Below are positions 12,777 to 26,000 of a stretch of 64,000 nt of DNA, piece after piece. The notes under the pieces were generated by a model. The model was not told the DNA's origin, did no database searches, and was given only the letters and a program-made list of their open reading frames with translations. Position numbers and translations under genes: made by a program. Numbering within the stretch: position 1 is the first letter of the stretch; every line of letters starts with the position of its first letter. This DNA is from Ptychodera flava (lineage: Eukaryota; Hemichordata; Enteropneusta; Ptychoderidae): positions 22,833,654 to 22,897,653 of the forward strand of contig NC_091931.1 of the NCBI RefSeq assembly GCF_041260155.1, in the 5' to 3' direction.

Positions 12777-14682
12777 CGACATTCCGGACATTTTAGAAAT
12801 TCAGAGTCATATTCAAGCCATTCTTAACCTTATAACGCAGCGCATAGGCTCATATTAACCGAGAGTAAAATCCCCGGATGTGTCTCGTAGCAACCTGAAT
12901 GGCGTTAATGTTTGTTAAGCCGAGTGAATAAAAAGTCTCCTGAAATTCGCCAATAGAATGATAGCCCTCAATTTTAAAACTAAGGAAGTTAGGAGCCTTT
13001 TATCAAATCAGATGAATGCTAACCTTAGGGATACGCCTTGCCTTCGATGACGAATAATATTACTGTTAAAGAATCTTGTCTGCCCTCTTGTAATGGAATG
13101 CATCAATTTCTGTCAGAGAATTGTCAGTACAATATCGAGTGAGCTTCTATCTGCTTGATGAAATAGCTAAATAAATTCGAGGAGATATTTTCTTTGAGCA
13201 AAAATTCAAATCACTAAAGTTATTGAAAAAATTTTGTTCTTCGGATTTACTGCACAGGCGATAGATTTTTTAAGCGAATACAATTGACGTGGTAGATTCG
13301 ACGATAATTTCACAATTTATGAGAAATCAAGAATAGCGAAAGCGTAAATCCTGGCCGACATATTTTCGAGTAGAAGGTCATATCATATAACGCTTTATTG
13401 TATGGGTAGAGAGCGTAACTTTGGTAATACGGTAACTGCTTTGGTTTTTAAAACAAGTACATTTTTCATTCACTGTCCTGATGAACGCTGGGATAGCCTA
13501 GCCAACACATCGCATTATGAACAATATATGACGTTATTGATAACAAATTGATCCGTGTTCGGGAAGGGCTAAAATTCAGTCATCAGCAATAACAGTGGAC
13601 GCCACATACATGCGTACAGATTGTATTATACAGTTAAACAATAAGCACCTTGACATCATTTTGGGAATAGGCAAGAAACTGTACATACAAGATAGGGAAA
13701 ATATTGAAATTCATATAAATTTGCTTGTTCGACATTCCGGACATTTTAGAAATTCAGAGTCATATTCAAGCCATTCTAACCTTATAACGCAGCGCATAGG
13801 CTCATATTAACCGAGAGTAAAATCCCCGGATGTGTCTCATAGCAACCTGAATGGCGTTAATGTTTGTTAAGCCGAGTGAATAAAAAGTCTCCTGAAATTC
13901 GCCAATAGAATGATAGCCCTCAATTTTAAAACTAAGGAAGTTAGGAGCCTTTTATCAAATCAGATGAATGCTAACCTTAGGGATACGCCTTGCCTTCGAT
14001 GACGAATAATATTACTGTTAAAGAATCTTGTCTGCCCTCTTGTAATGGAATGCATCAATTTCTGTCAGAGAATTGTCAGTACAATATCGAGTGAGCTTCT
14101 ATCTGCTTGATGAAATAGCTAAATAAATTCGAGGAGATATTTTCTTTGAGCAAAAATTCAAATCACTAAAGTTATTGAAAAAATTTTGTTCTTCGGATTT
14201 ACTGCACAGGCGATAGATTTTTTAAGCGAATACAATTGACGTGGTAGATTCGACGATAATTTCACAATTTATGAGAAATCAAGAATAGCGAAAGCGTAAA
14301 TCCTGGCCGACATATTTTCGAGTAGAAGGTCATATCATATAACGCTTTATTGTATGGGTAGAGAGCGTAACTTTGGTAATACGGTAACTGCTTTGGTTTT
14401 TAAAACAAGTACATTTTTCATTCACTGTCCTGATGAACGCTGGGATAGCCTAGCCAACATATCGCATTATGAACAATATATGACGTTATTGATAACAAAT
14501 TAATCCGTGTTCGGGAAGGGCTAAAATTCAGTCATCAGCAATAACAGTGGACGCCACATACATGCGTACATACTGCATTATACAGTTAAACAACAGGCAC
14601 TTCGACATCATTTTGGGGACAGGCAAGAAACTGTACATACAAGATAGGGAAAATATTGAAATTCATATAAATTTGCTTGTTT
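12777..14682. repeat. Direct tandem duplication, two 953-bp units
   Basis: Unit 1 is 12777-13729 and unit 2 is 13730-14682. They are nearly identical: I count only scattered single-base changes and one 1-bp indel, clustered towards the end of the unit. Neither unit contains a recognisable gene. The array begins about 260 bp upstream of the GPCR start codon, so it lies in that gene's putative promoter region. Confidence 0.92.
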
Positions 14683-14689
14683 TGCCGAT

Positions 14690-15118
14690 GTGAAGAGACA
14701 GTTAAAGATTTCAAGTCCAAAGGAAATAACAAAGAGATTTCGACAAGCCGACGCTTGTTTAATAACGCAACTCGTTAAACATACATGTAAATTCCGTGCC
14801 CATACTGCCTTTTTACTCAGACAACTAGACGTATTAGATGTTCATAAGCTGTGTAAATATCACACCTGTTTCGATGTACTGAATAAGCAGTGTATGCCCG
14901 TGACAAAGCTTGGTACCTTCGTTCAACGCCCATGACTATGCCCACCCGGTTTTTTTTTCAACTGGAGATAATTTTTATGTGCCTGAAATAAATTTATCAC
15001 AAAATAAACATCAAATAAATTATTCAGCAACCAACAGCTGGAATTCTCTCGTAATAAAAATAAAAAAGTATCACTCGAAGACACATAGTTATGAAAACAT
15101 TAAAAACATATTTAATGT
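14690..15118 (+). pseudogene. Non-LTR retrotransposon ORF2 C-terminal remnant
   Basis: Two overlapping frames together read like the tail of a LINE ORF2: LDVLDVHKLCKYHTCFDVLN, then HDYAHP, FYVPEINLSQNK and INYSATNSWNSL, which is the usual order (HDYxTR, FxVPxxN, YxGxxxWNSL) at the C-terminus. A frameshift lies near 14910. Its end is immediately followed by a second LINE fragment in the same direction. Confidence 0.6.
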
Positions 15119-15149
15119 ATGAATAATAGATATTGTAAACATTTCAAAA

Positions 15150-16066
15150 GTATTTTGTTTGCCGTGTATTACTTTATTATTATTCTCTATGTTAATGATA
15201 TCTGTTCTTCAGTTTCAAGTTTCATGTCATTGTATGCAGATGACTCAAAATTGTATTGGCAAATTTCTAACAACTCGGACTGCAGTTCTCTTCAACAAGA
15301 CCTTAACCACATTGAGAGATGGTGCACGACATGGAAACTAAAACTGAATTTTAAAAAATGTATGGTTATTTCCTTTACGAACAAGAAAACTCACATTATG
15401 CATGATTATAGTATTAATGGTGACAATTTATGCAGAGTAACATCAGTTAAAGACCTTGGTGTTCTTCTCACCCAAAATCTAAACTACTCTGCGCACATTA
15501 ATACAATTACTGTTAAAGCTTTCAAGCTGCTAGGTTTTATAAAACGTAACTCACGTAATTTTAGCAATGTCAACACTCTCAAAACCCTGTATATAACACT
15601 TGTCCGGAGCCAGCTTGAGTATGCCAGTCAAGTATGGTCTCCACACCAGCTGTATCTCATTCACCGTCTCGAAAGAGTTCAGTGTAAATTTCTCAAATAC
15701 TTGTGCGGTAGAACTGGCATAACCTACTCATCTGGCTACTACAACCATTTCTGTACCTTTTTACAAAATTCCATCTCTACAAGAGCGTAGGAGTTTTATG
15801 GATGCACCTTCTTTTACAAATGTATGTTCTCTTTTATAACAGCTCCGAAGTTCTAGCGCGTGTCTGTCTGCATGTGCCTTCTCGCACTCTGCGCTCAAAA
15901 CAACATTTTAAACATAGTGTATCAAGAGTCATTGCTCATTCTTCAGCATTTTTACAAAGAACTATGAAAACTTTGAATAATATTTCAAACAATGAGACTT
16001 TTGATATTTTTAATTGTAAGTATGGGCAATTTCGCAGATTTTTATTTAAGAATGTTTATTCTTTTT
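15150..16066 (+). pseudogene. Non-LTR retrotransposon (LINE) reverse transcriptase remnant
   Basis: The frame 15119-15790 contains the reverse transcriptase catalytic box YADDSKLY, then the thumb-like region WKLKLNFKKC, VKDLGVLL and the typical LEYASQVWSP motif. A frameshift near 15770 and a stop near 15838 separate it from a second frame ending in LHVPSRTLRSKQHF and FFNRT-like sequence, the usual LINE C-terminus. The 5' half with endonuclease is missing. Family (CR1, Jockey or relatives) not resolved. It is a dead, 5'-truncated copy. Confidence 0.8.
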
Positions 16067-16093
16067 AGATCTGTAATTTTTACCAATGATTTA

Positions 16094-16234
16094 AGCAATA
16101 ACCCCCGCCGCAGGAGGGTATACACGAGATTTCGGTACAATGCGCGACATATAGCACGAGCCGATAGGCGAGTGCTATATGGAGCGAATTGTACCAAAAT
16201 CTCGTGTATACCCGACTGCGAAGGGGATTATTGC
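16094..16234. mobile_element. ~140-bp near-perfect palindrome (foldback MITE-like)
   Basis: Left arm begins AGCAATAACCCCC and includes GGGTATACACGAGATTT; the right arm is its inverse, with AAATCTCGTGTATACCC and GGGGATTATTGCT. Arms are about 62 nt around a short loop. The transcript would fold into a long hairpin. A related palindrome is found at 58881-59022. Confidence 0.8.
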
Positions 16235-16235
16235 T

Positions 16236-19200
16236 ATTATATTATATCAACTTGCGTGTCTTTGTTGTCTTACTTGGGTATATCATCACTCTAAGCCCCA
16301 AATGCAGAAAACGTACGTCTGAGAGATCGAACGTCGGAATTTCTGCGCCCGAGACCGAGCATATTTTATAAGTTGGGATTACGTACAGGCACAGTATCCT
16401 ACGATAAATACGCATTAAGTTCATATCGACATTGCATTTTATTGGCATGCAACATGAACACTGTCTTGTCAAAAATACCTGCTGAACTCACACAGAAAAT
16501 GGGTCAAGAGCTCAAATCAAAAGAAAAAAGTAACAATTTTTTTCGTAAATTTACATAAGAACAATAGTCCTGGATTTTTGGCATACTAAAAATAGATTTG
16601 TGTCATAATTCTGTACCGCATACGCGTTTACTGTATAAGTCGACCGTCGCCGCGTCGCGACATTAAAATAAACGGCAAAGAGAAGTTACAGGATCTATTT
16701 TTGATGGATAATTTGGACGTTAATTGCGCAAGAAAACAAGCAGTTTTGAAATAATCGAGACGTGCGATGACTGCAAATGTGATGAACAGTTGTGCGTGTG
16801 TTCCCGATGCAGGGAGAGCTGGACGCTGACACTGCTCGTTGCATTTGATGTCAAATTTCGTCGCAGTTGCCAGGAGTCATCCCATTGTTATTTTGAACTT
16901 CTTGGTCTACATCGTTAGGACACTCCCCGGTCAGTTAGGACACTCCCCGGTCAGTTACAGCCAAAATTTTGGTAAAGAATATGTGAAATACCGTTGGTGT
17001 GAGGAAGTGTCAATTTATTTGTGTATGAACGAATACTATCTTCATTTTAAAGATCAGTCGCTCCCGCAATATCAAGCAAAGTTCGCGGTGCGCTATGTCG
17101 CCCTAATATTTGTGCATCACACCCCGAATGTGCTGCTTCAGAGATGTCTTTCATCATGTATCCCAACTTATTTACACCAAGAGGTGAGTTACAGACCCAC
17201 ACTTTATCTGTGTATCAAAATTCGGTCTTCGGTCTTTGAAACAAAGTGGACTATTTCGGTTTTTCTCGAGGGTGTATGGTTTAGATAGGTACGTTCAAAT
17301 GCACCGATCGGGCAATTTTCGAAAATGCTGGTTTAGGGGCCCGTTTTACCACCGCTATCAATGCTAAAACAGTATTTTAGCATCGGTTGAATGAGCTCTC
17401 GTCCAATCACAATAGCGCATGGTAGCATGATATAATATAATGGTTTTTTTTAACTGTGTTGTTACTGTCTTTGTTTCTTTGTTGTACTCTTTGTCAGTTC
17501 TTTTTCTTTTGCTGGAACTGTAATTGGGCGAAAGCCCATTGTTCCAAGCCAGTAAATAAAAAAAAACATTGAACGTTTTATAATCTATTTTCTATCTAAA
17601 CACGCGTTTTAAAATACGCTATTCTTATTTGTCAGCTATGATTGAGTAGATTTTTCCCCTTTACGTATTGTTAATATATTTATTTATTTATTACCAAAGC
17701 CTATATGTATATTTTTCCGAATATTTAATGACGTCCATGTACTCATTTCGCATCTCTTGTGATTGGCAACATCAATACCTTACACAGATACACACTTTCT
17801 ATATAGTAAAGATACATCATAATGTACAATTTACCCAGGCCACGGACAGAACTAGTTCAGTTAAAACTATTTTTATGACCCCATCAGATTGTAGACTTTA
17901 TGATTTTTTTTGCAATTTGCATTGTTTTCATCATGTGATGAAATACGTATTTAACACCGTACAGTACAGTGCAGTACAGCATAGTATACTACAGAACAGA
18001 ACAGTACAGCACAGCTAGTACATTACAGTACAGTACAGTAAATACAGCACAGCACAGCACAGTACAGTACAGTACAATACAATACTACACAATACAATAC
18101 AATACAATATAATACAATACAATACAATACAATACATTATTATACATCTACCATCGAGAACAATAGAATTTAGCGTGCGCTAAAAAAAGCCGTACGGAAC
18201 TCGCGCCCGTTCCGTAACACGTACGGTTTCAAGGCGCCCCATGTCCTGCGGCTGTATCTGCGCGTCCACTGTTGAACGGTTTCAAGGGACCCATTGGACG
18301 ACAATCTCCGGACAGATTGTAGCGGCGTGGAAAATTATGACCTAGCTAAATGTAAATGTAAAAAAATTGAAGAAGAAACTGCCGGGAAAGTGTGCAACTT
18401 CTGTCAAGAAATAAATGACTGGGAAGGTAGGCAACTTTAGCGCAAATAAAGACAAGTACATATGCATGTAATATTACTCGTATATGCGCAAACGATATGT
18501 CAAGAAAAATGATTTGAAAACCTAGGAAGTTTCATTTTCCCCTCTATTATATTACTGTTTCAATTTACTGATGTAAGTACCAGCGAATTTAAATGAGTAT
18601 TTCTCTCTCCCCCCTGTATTAGTTTGTTTCGGACGATGGTGAATGCTGTAACAATTACACATGGCCCTGCTATTCGAACGACATACTGACTTCTATATAT
18701 TTATCATTTCATCCCTCAAACACACTATGGTGTTGGATTTAACGGCGCCACCAAGTAAATATACCCTTAGGTAGGAATAAACGATCCTGTTTACATCTCA
18801 CATTGGTATACATGTATGTGCCTCATCGGCGCGCTGGAGAAAACTGTGCGGCCGTTGAGGGAGTATTTTTAAATAAGGCAACTTATTCACCCGCCCCTGT
18901 TTTACATCTATGAAAGTATTAACTAAGTATGTTGATTTTTTAAAAACATTTTGCTTTTAGTTCAGAATCAGTAACAAATAGCTGCAACGTTCAATAACAT
19001 TGTCTCTAATTATTTTGTTTGATCGAACAATTTCGGTGTACAATGAATTAAAATACAACCTATTTAGGCTAGCTGTGATTAAGCACACACAGGTTCCATT
19101 TTAAGTCGAACACTATGCATTTTTCGATATGATTTTGGAAGAAGAGATATACTGTGGTTGATACATGCACCAAAATTAATGGAAACATCAATAAAGATGG

Positions 19201-19349
19201 CAGCGAATGTATTTACAATGTGGTCAGAAAATGGCAAATTTTCATCCAATTACGTCTATTATATCCATATCTAGCTGTAGAAACGATCAAGGTTAGTTCA
19301 TTTGCGGCTCTTTCGTAGATGTTAAACGAAGCGAAGAAAGGCCCAATCA
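16236..19349. other. Intergenic; ACAGT and AATAC pentamer tracts
   Basis: No gene recognised. A 19- to 20-bp sequence (GGACACTCCCCGGTCAGTTA) is repeated twice head to tail at about 16917-16956. Pentanucleotide runs of (ACAGT)n and then (AATAC)n occupy about 17960-18134. A Cys-rich short frame at 16724-16918 (CDDCKCDEQLCVCSRC) matches no family I know and I do not call it a gene. Confidence 0.5.
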
Positions 19350-20706
19350 TTGCTCGGAATTGAGTATTCCCTTACCACTGTCTAACCTCAAAATACGGAC
19401 ACCACGATGGTATCTATTACCTAAGATACATAAACCGTCGCCACCAAAGACGAAATTCGCAGGTCGCCCTATCATAAGCGGGTGCTCAAGCCCAACATTC
19501 CACATGTCAGAATTCGTCGATCATTTCCTTAAACAAGTCGTCGTAAAACAATCAACATTCATCAAAGACACCACTGAATTTATCCGGAAAATCGAAACTA
19601 TCAAAATTCCGGATAATGCAATATTAGTCACATTAGATGTGGTGTCTATGTACACCAACACACAACACGACGAAGCCACTCAACTTATAGGCGAAGCATT
19701 AGACGCAGAACGATCCCAAAACAGCAACCAGGGAACAACAATGAAAATGCCACCAACAGAATACCTGTTAGCCATGCTAACACTTATTCTCAAAAACAAC
19801 AAATTTGAATTCGATAACGAATTCTATAAACAGATCCTGGGTGTATCGATGGGTTCTCCGTCGTCTCCGAATGTGGCTGATATCACATTTCATCAAACGG
19901 AAATGAAAATAATACGTGAATACAAATCGAAAATATTACTCTGGCTTAGATTCAGAGACGATGTTTTCATGATCTTTATAGGAACAGAACGCGAACTGAA
20001 CGAATTCACATCAGGCATCAACATAATGCACCCTACTTTCAAATTTTCGTTTGAAGCTCGACACATGAGATGACATACCTCGATCTTGTGGTATACAAAG
20101 GTCAACGACATAACAGTGAGAAAATACTGGACATAAGAACGCGCATGAAAACCACAGATACGTTTCAATTCCTACATAGAACATCATGCCATCCAAAATC
20201 TACCTTTAAAGGCCTGATCAAAGGCGAAACACTAAGGTACATCAGAAATTGGAACAATGAGAATGACTTTAGTGCTAAAGTCAATTCATTCAATGCAAGA
20301 TTAGTTGAACGTGGCTAGAGACAGGATGAAATCTCTAGAATTACATCACAAACAAAGTTCGCCACCAGAATTACGCAATTACAACACCAGCGAACAAAAA
20401 ACAGAACGAAAAACACACTTGTGTTCACAACAAGATATAGCCCATACATAAAGACACAAGCTATCAAACTAGCTCTGTGTGAAAACTGGGATCACATAGA
20501 AAAGGACGAAACATTAAGGAATTTTTTCCTAAACAACCGATCATCGCTTACAAAAGAAATACGAACATCAGCGACACACTGATTAAGGCTAAAGTCCATT
20601 GCATTAGAAACAAGTCAATGAACGAACGAACACATTACGATCCAAACATAGGCATTTTGGCTTCACTGCTAAAAGAACAGGAGATCAACAATATCGACAT
20701 GACATA
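19350..20706 (+). pseudogene. Penelope-like element reverse transcriptase, broken
   Basis: The frame 19360-20073 shows RWYLLPKIHKP, GRPIISGCSSPT, LVTLDVVSMYTN, FEFDNEFYKQILGVSMGSP and HPTFKFSFE in the order typical of Penelope-like retroelement RT. Where the family has YIDD, this copy reads FRDD. The reading continues after a frameshift at about 20070 (TYLDLVVYKG, TDTFQFLHRTSCHP, FKGLIKGETLRYIRN), passes a TAG at 20316-20318 (ending ERG), goes on with LVFTTRYSP and, after another frameshift near 20525, with FPKQPIIAYKRNTNISD. No GIY-YIG endonuclease was found downstream. The copy is defective. Confidence 0.8.
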
Positions 20707-20989
20707 AAAAAAAAGATATACACATATCTTAGGCGACTGAGGAAGAGACCGCTCTGGTTTCGAAACGTGGGGATAAAAAAAGAGTCACTGCTGTCAAGGA
20801 CACATCTGACTACGCCCACGTCTCGCCATGGGTAATTTGAAAATTAACGACTCGCTTGTTAATTTCCGCACTAACAGCCAAACACAACTCAGACACTAAA
20901 CACACCAAAGCACATACAAGACGAGATGGCTGATGTCTGAAGCCACTTTCCCTTTATTACACGGTAATATAATATTGTATAATGTGCAA

Positions 20990-23061
20990 TTTTAAAGTTT
21001 TGTATCCAGAGTAGAGTTCAAATGTAACTGATGAATTTTCCCGCGACGAACAATTGTATTTGGCATGTCACCAATTTTGTTTTCAGCGGGAACAAAGGGT
21101 GATATACTCGTAGATTTGCACATTTCTGCTCATCAACTTTGACTACATCTCGTAAGTGCCTACCGAACGAGAAATTCCCGTGTATGCAATAAAGTAACAT
21201 TACATGTAGGATTTCTCCACTTACTGAGTACATGGCGTATTTCAATAAGCAGAGAGGTTATCATTATCATAGACTCTACAGAGTTTGCTTGGAAGATGCT
21301 TATAAGGCCATAATTTTTATTACTTGACTTAATCTATTCGACCCAATAGTTAAATTTTGAACAGAATGCGGTGAGTGACAATGTAACAAAAGTAAAGCTA
21401 AAGATTTCTAGTCTGAAAATGTGTAAAGAGCAGAATACTTTTGAATCAAGCCACCTGCGACAACGCGTTGTTCTAGTTGCCGGAAGTAAGTACAAGAAAT
21501 TTATCATTTCTAGCCGAATACACGCTTAGGTTCATAAATACTGCATCACTCACAAAGTACAGTTAATAAGAAATGATGCAGACAAAGCCTGTATGCTGTA
21601 TGCTGTCTCTATTCGTTGTGCCAGTTTTGCTTAAAATCAGATACATATATTACTTTTATAAGTGGGAGTAAGCGAGCACAAGGTCGACCTAATTGCAAAG
21701 CGTCCTCTTCTTGACACCAGGGAGGAAGTCCCTTAATAGATGTGTCATTAGAGCTGTTAACAGAAGAAAACGACCTCTGGCTCAATACCATGGTACCATA
21801 GCTTTACACAATTGCATGGCTTTAAAAACTGAAAAGATATCAAATCCTAATTATAACATTACTGCCTCTGGTACAGAAAATAAAATAACTAGTTGGCGAT
21901 GATAAGGAGAAGTGCCATTGGTTTGTGACTGACTATTTACTGTTTCCATTGAAACGCAAATAATCTGTATTTATCCACAGAGAGCTTAAAGGGGAAGTTC
22001 ACCAAGGATGATTTTTACATATGTGGTAGCTCTGTGGTCATTTACCCAGGAAAAACTATTTTCACCATTTATAACTCGCAGGATTTTTTACAAAAAACGA
22101 TAAAATAGTACAGGAAGTTGCCCATGTAATTTGAATCATGGGAAAAAAGCTCCAAACTTGGAGCTTGCATAATGTGATATGGAAGGGACCATCTTCGGAC
22201 GGGTATGGCCCCCACATTGTCCACTCACAGTAACACAGTAGTAAACAGCAACACAAAATCTGACAGTGGAAAGTTTATTATAAGTGATTCATTGTTTATG
22301 CAAGAATAAACAGTATAAACAAAAATTATGTAAATACGCACAGCCTGGTATAAGCATGGGTGAGTGGACAATGCCATACCCATGGGAAAATGGTCCCTTC
22401 CATATCACATTATGCAAGCTCCAAGCTTGGCGCTTTTTCCCATGATTCAAATTACATGGGCAACTTCCTGTACTATTTCTATCGTTTTTTGTGAAAAATC
22501 TTGCAAGTTATAAATGGCGAAAATAGCTTTTCCGGGGAAAGTGACCACAAAGCTAGCACATATGTAAAAATCATCCTTGGTGAACTTCCCCTTTAAAATC
22601 TTGTCCATTTTGGCCGTTTGCGTCATCTTACATCAGCAGAAATGACCATTTAAGTAAGGGTACAGCAGACGAATAAGTGAACTGGAAAAGTTTGATGTAG
22701 TGCTAATATTATTGTCGACAAAAGAAATCAAGCAAATCATGGTGGAGAATCCGGTAACATGAAGTTATAGAACTGGTACACACGATGGAGAGATGCATAA
22801 CTAATCATATCACGAATGCACAAAACTTTGGTCTTTTTTCAGTATTCCTTTAATATTTAGATACAGCACTTACATTAACTAGAGTACATCTAAGAAACTA
22901 CAGTTATATAGACAACTCCCTTTTGCGACCAAAATGCCCGCGAGTAAGGAATCGACACTAAGTATTGTGTTACGAATTTGCCTCACATAAAAGTGAAACT
23001 CTGAGTACATCATCACTGAGAATTTTTTCTTCATACATTCCTTTGTCACACTGCGAATTCT
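20990..23061 (-). repeat. 3' flank of sulfatase 1, duplicated elsewhere
   Basis: This sequence downstream of the minus-strand sulfatase recurs as 43497-44170 (same orientation) and as about 50150-51020 (inverted). It includes a recognisable ATTAAA-type polyadenylation signal on the minus strand near 22850, about 210 bp past the stop codon. A MITE has inserted at 21990-22592 in this copy only. Confidence 0.75.
21990..22592. mobile_element. MITE of 603 bp, TTAA target, ~250-bp inverted ends
   Basis: Starts AGGGGAAGTTCACCAAGGAT and ends with its inverse. Arms of about 250 bp include an inverted CATGTAATTTGAATCATGGG stretch on each side. It is flanked by TTAA at 21986-21989 and 22593-22596. The paralogous site near 43760 has a single uninterrupted TTAA, which confirms both the boundaries and the target duplication. 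No coding sequence. Confidence 0.92.
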
Positions 23062-26000
23062 TTAACAGAACCCTGGGCTCCAGTAACCTTCATAGAGTGT
23101 TTGGTCGCAGTTTGGAATTTCAGGGGGAAACAGAGGCGGGACCGACACCTCTCGGTAAGCGTCCAGTTTACATTGCAAGAAATGAAGCAGACATGGATAA
23201 TCATCCGCTATGTTGTACTCTTCGTAGGGGTCATCTGAAACATGGGGAAATAAGAGTATGAATATTTGTCACCTGCCTTACAACCTTGCAACTAATTAAA
23301 CTGTAACGCATGGTTTGCTTTCCTTACTAATAAGTATCTTGTGAGCGTCCGTTTCTTGCATACTCTTAAACGTATGTCACAATTCTTTGAACGCTGTCTG
23401 CAGGTGCGAAATGCGCTGTGAATTTGTTAAGAATTCAATTTTAGTCAGTTCACGTGAGAGTCAAGAAATAGATTCTATATTGTTCATAATGCACTGCATA
23501 TAGTTTGTATTTTCAATATACTTTAAGTGGAACAAAATTCATTTAAATATTGTAAACCAGATATGAACTGAATATGCTCACGTGTTTTACAACAGGTTCA
23601 TTAATAGTCGGTTAACAGACTAGAAAATTTTAGCATTTATACATAACAGAACAATTTGACCTACTAATGTGACCCCTAAATGGAAGGAATGACTTTGACA
23701 AAATTTGGCAAAATTACAAACTTAGTTATTAAGCATTGAAATCGACTGCTGATGACTCGACTTGACATGTATTGACATTTATCAGATACTACTGGATGCA
23801 TGAAGTAATGCAGTATGGCATGAATTACTGCATACTTTTTAATTGTTATGAAGTTGTGTAAGACAATTGTACCTTTGACCTGTCTTATATCAAAGTGACA
23901 AATCAACGAGCAAGGAGATGTTATGCAACATTTGCAGACCTCAGGATATAATCACTAACCAAAACACACGAACAAAGACACGAACAAAGACAGACGTTGT
24001 ATATTCTGACAGCAGTTCGATTGAGCACACGAGACGGAGTGGAAGACAGATTTCTGATAAGACTAGACGTGTATACGGTCTACTGCTAGAGTAACTATCT
24101 CTGACGCGGATTTATTGTATTATGTTTTTCAATATTCCTGTCAATAAACCACATTCATACCAATATAATCGACACCCGTGTGAGGCGTGTAATAAGAACA
24201 ATCAGATATCTGTGATATCATTACATGTAGCAGGTTTCATCAATTTTCGCACAGAGTTAAATCAATAATTACAAAACTTTATTTAATATGTGAGTGAGCT
24301 AATAATTAACTTGACACACCCAATACTTCTCAGTACAATTAAATATTTATCAGATCAATATCTGTAGCAAGTTTCATCAAATGTAATGCTGTAATTTTGG
24401 AGTAATATCACCAACTACAAAGTTCATGAAATAGGCAAATGAACCCTTAATTAACTCCACATAACTAAATGCTTTACACCACAATTAGATATCTGTCAGA
24501 TCAGTATCTGCAGCAGATTTTATCACATTTGGTGCAGTTATTTTGGAGTTTTATGACTAATTAAAAAACTTCATAAAATATGCAAATGAGCTCATTCTTA
24601 ACTTGACGCTGCCAAATGCTTGTCAGTACAATTAGATATTTATCAGATCAATATCTTTACCAGATTTCGCTGATTAGGGTGCCGTAATTTCGGAGCTATA
24701 TACCTAATTACAAAGTTCATTGAATATGCAAATGAAGCCTTAATTAACTTGACACTACTAAGTGCTTTACACCACAGTTAGATAATAGTCAGATCAGTAT
24801 CTTCAGCAGAATTCATCAAATTTGGTGCAGTTATATCACAGTTATTTGACTAGTTATAAACTTCATAAAATATGCAAATACGCTGTTTATTAACTTTACA
24901 CTGCCCAATGATTCTTGGTTTTATTAGATATATATCAGATCAATATTTGTTGCACGTATCATCAAGTTTGGTGCAGGAATTTCAGAGTTATGTCACTAAT
25001 AACAAAAGTTTATTAAGTATGCAAATGAGCAGATAATTAACATGACACTCACAGTATCATCATAATACGGCTAGTTTTGTTTTGTTTTGTTTTTTTTCCA
25101 TAATGTTCTGAGATTGTCATCTGTGAAAAGTTTCATAAAATTTGGTGCAGTATTTCTTGATATATGTCTACACTGTCATTACCGTCTCCATAGAGAAACC
25201 ATATTGTATGGAAAAAATTTGCACTTATATAACCGTGACGAAAACTTCGATAAAATACATCATTGTAACAAGAGGAACATAAACGTATGTTACTTCTAAC
25301 TTTGCCAGGTGATTATGTACAAAGATAGCTGTGTTTCATAATGCCGGCAAATGTGAGAGAAAGCGGCAATTTACCGGGGGTGATGAACAATGTACAAATC
25401 ACTTGCTTGTGCGTTTAGGAAAAACCATGTCTTTTGTATTTATACTGCATGGGTGTTAATATAGTCAGAGCGGGTACTCAGACAGTAGTTTGTCAACTTA
25501 AAAAACAACGTCAAAGGGGGTTTTCTCCTTCATCATAATGAGCTAGAAACCAGTTCAAAGTTACCTTTTTGATCATGATTGTCACTGCAAAAAAAGGTTC
25601 GAATTATTCACTAATGCTCCACGCCTAGGCAAAGCTGCTACCAGATTTCACCATACTTTTCCCACCCCGATAAATAGAGTAAAACCCGCCATTTTGTCCC
25701 TTTGTGACAGCAGCACCTATATCATTCTTGTGTCCCACATATGTATGAATGGATAATATGCATGTTTAACACCTGGATACTTTGGACCATATTTGCACAT
25801 ATATAACCATGACGAAAACTTCGTTAAATAAATCATTGTAACAAGAGGAATATAAACGTATATTACTTCTAACTTTGCCAGGTGATTATGTACAAAGATA
25901 GCTGTGTTTCATAATGCCGGAAAATGTGAGAGAAAGCAGCAATTTACCGGGGGTGATTAACAATGTACAAATCACTTGCTTGTGTATTTAGGACAAACTA

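Noticed and set aside
16724..17288. Cys-rich small protein gene
   Set aside because: Short frames without family motifs, splice support or a second copy; chance cannot be excluded.
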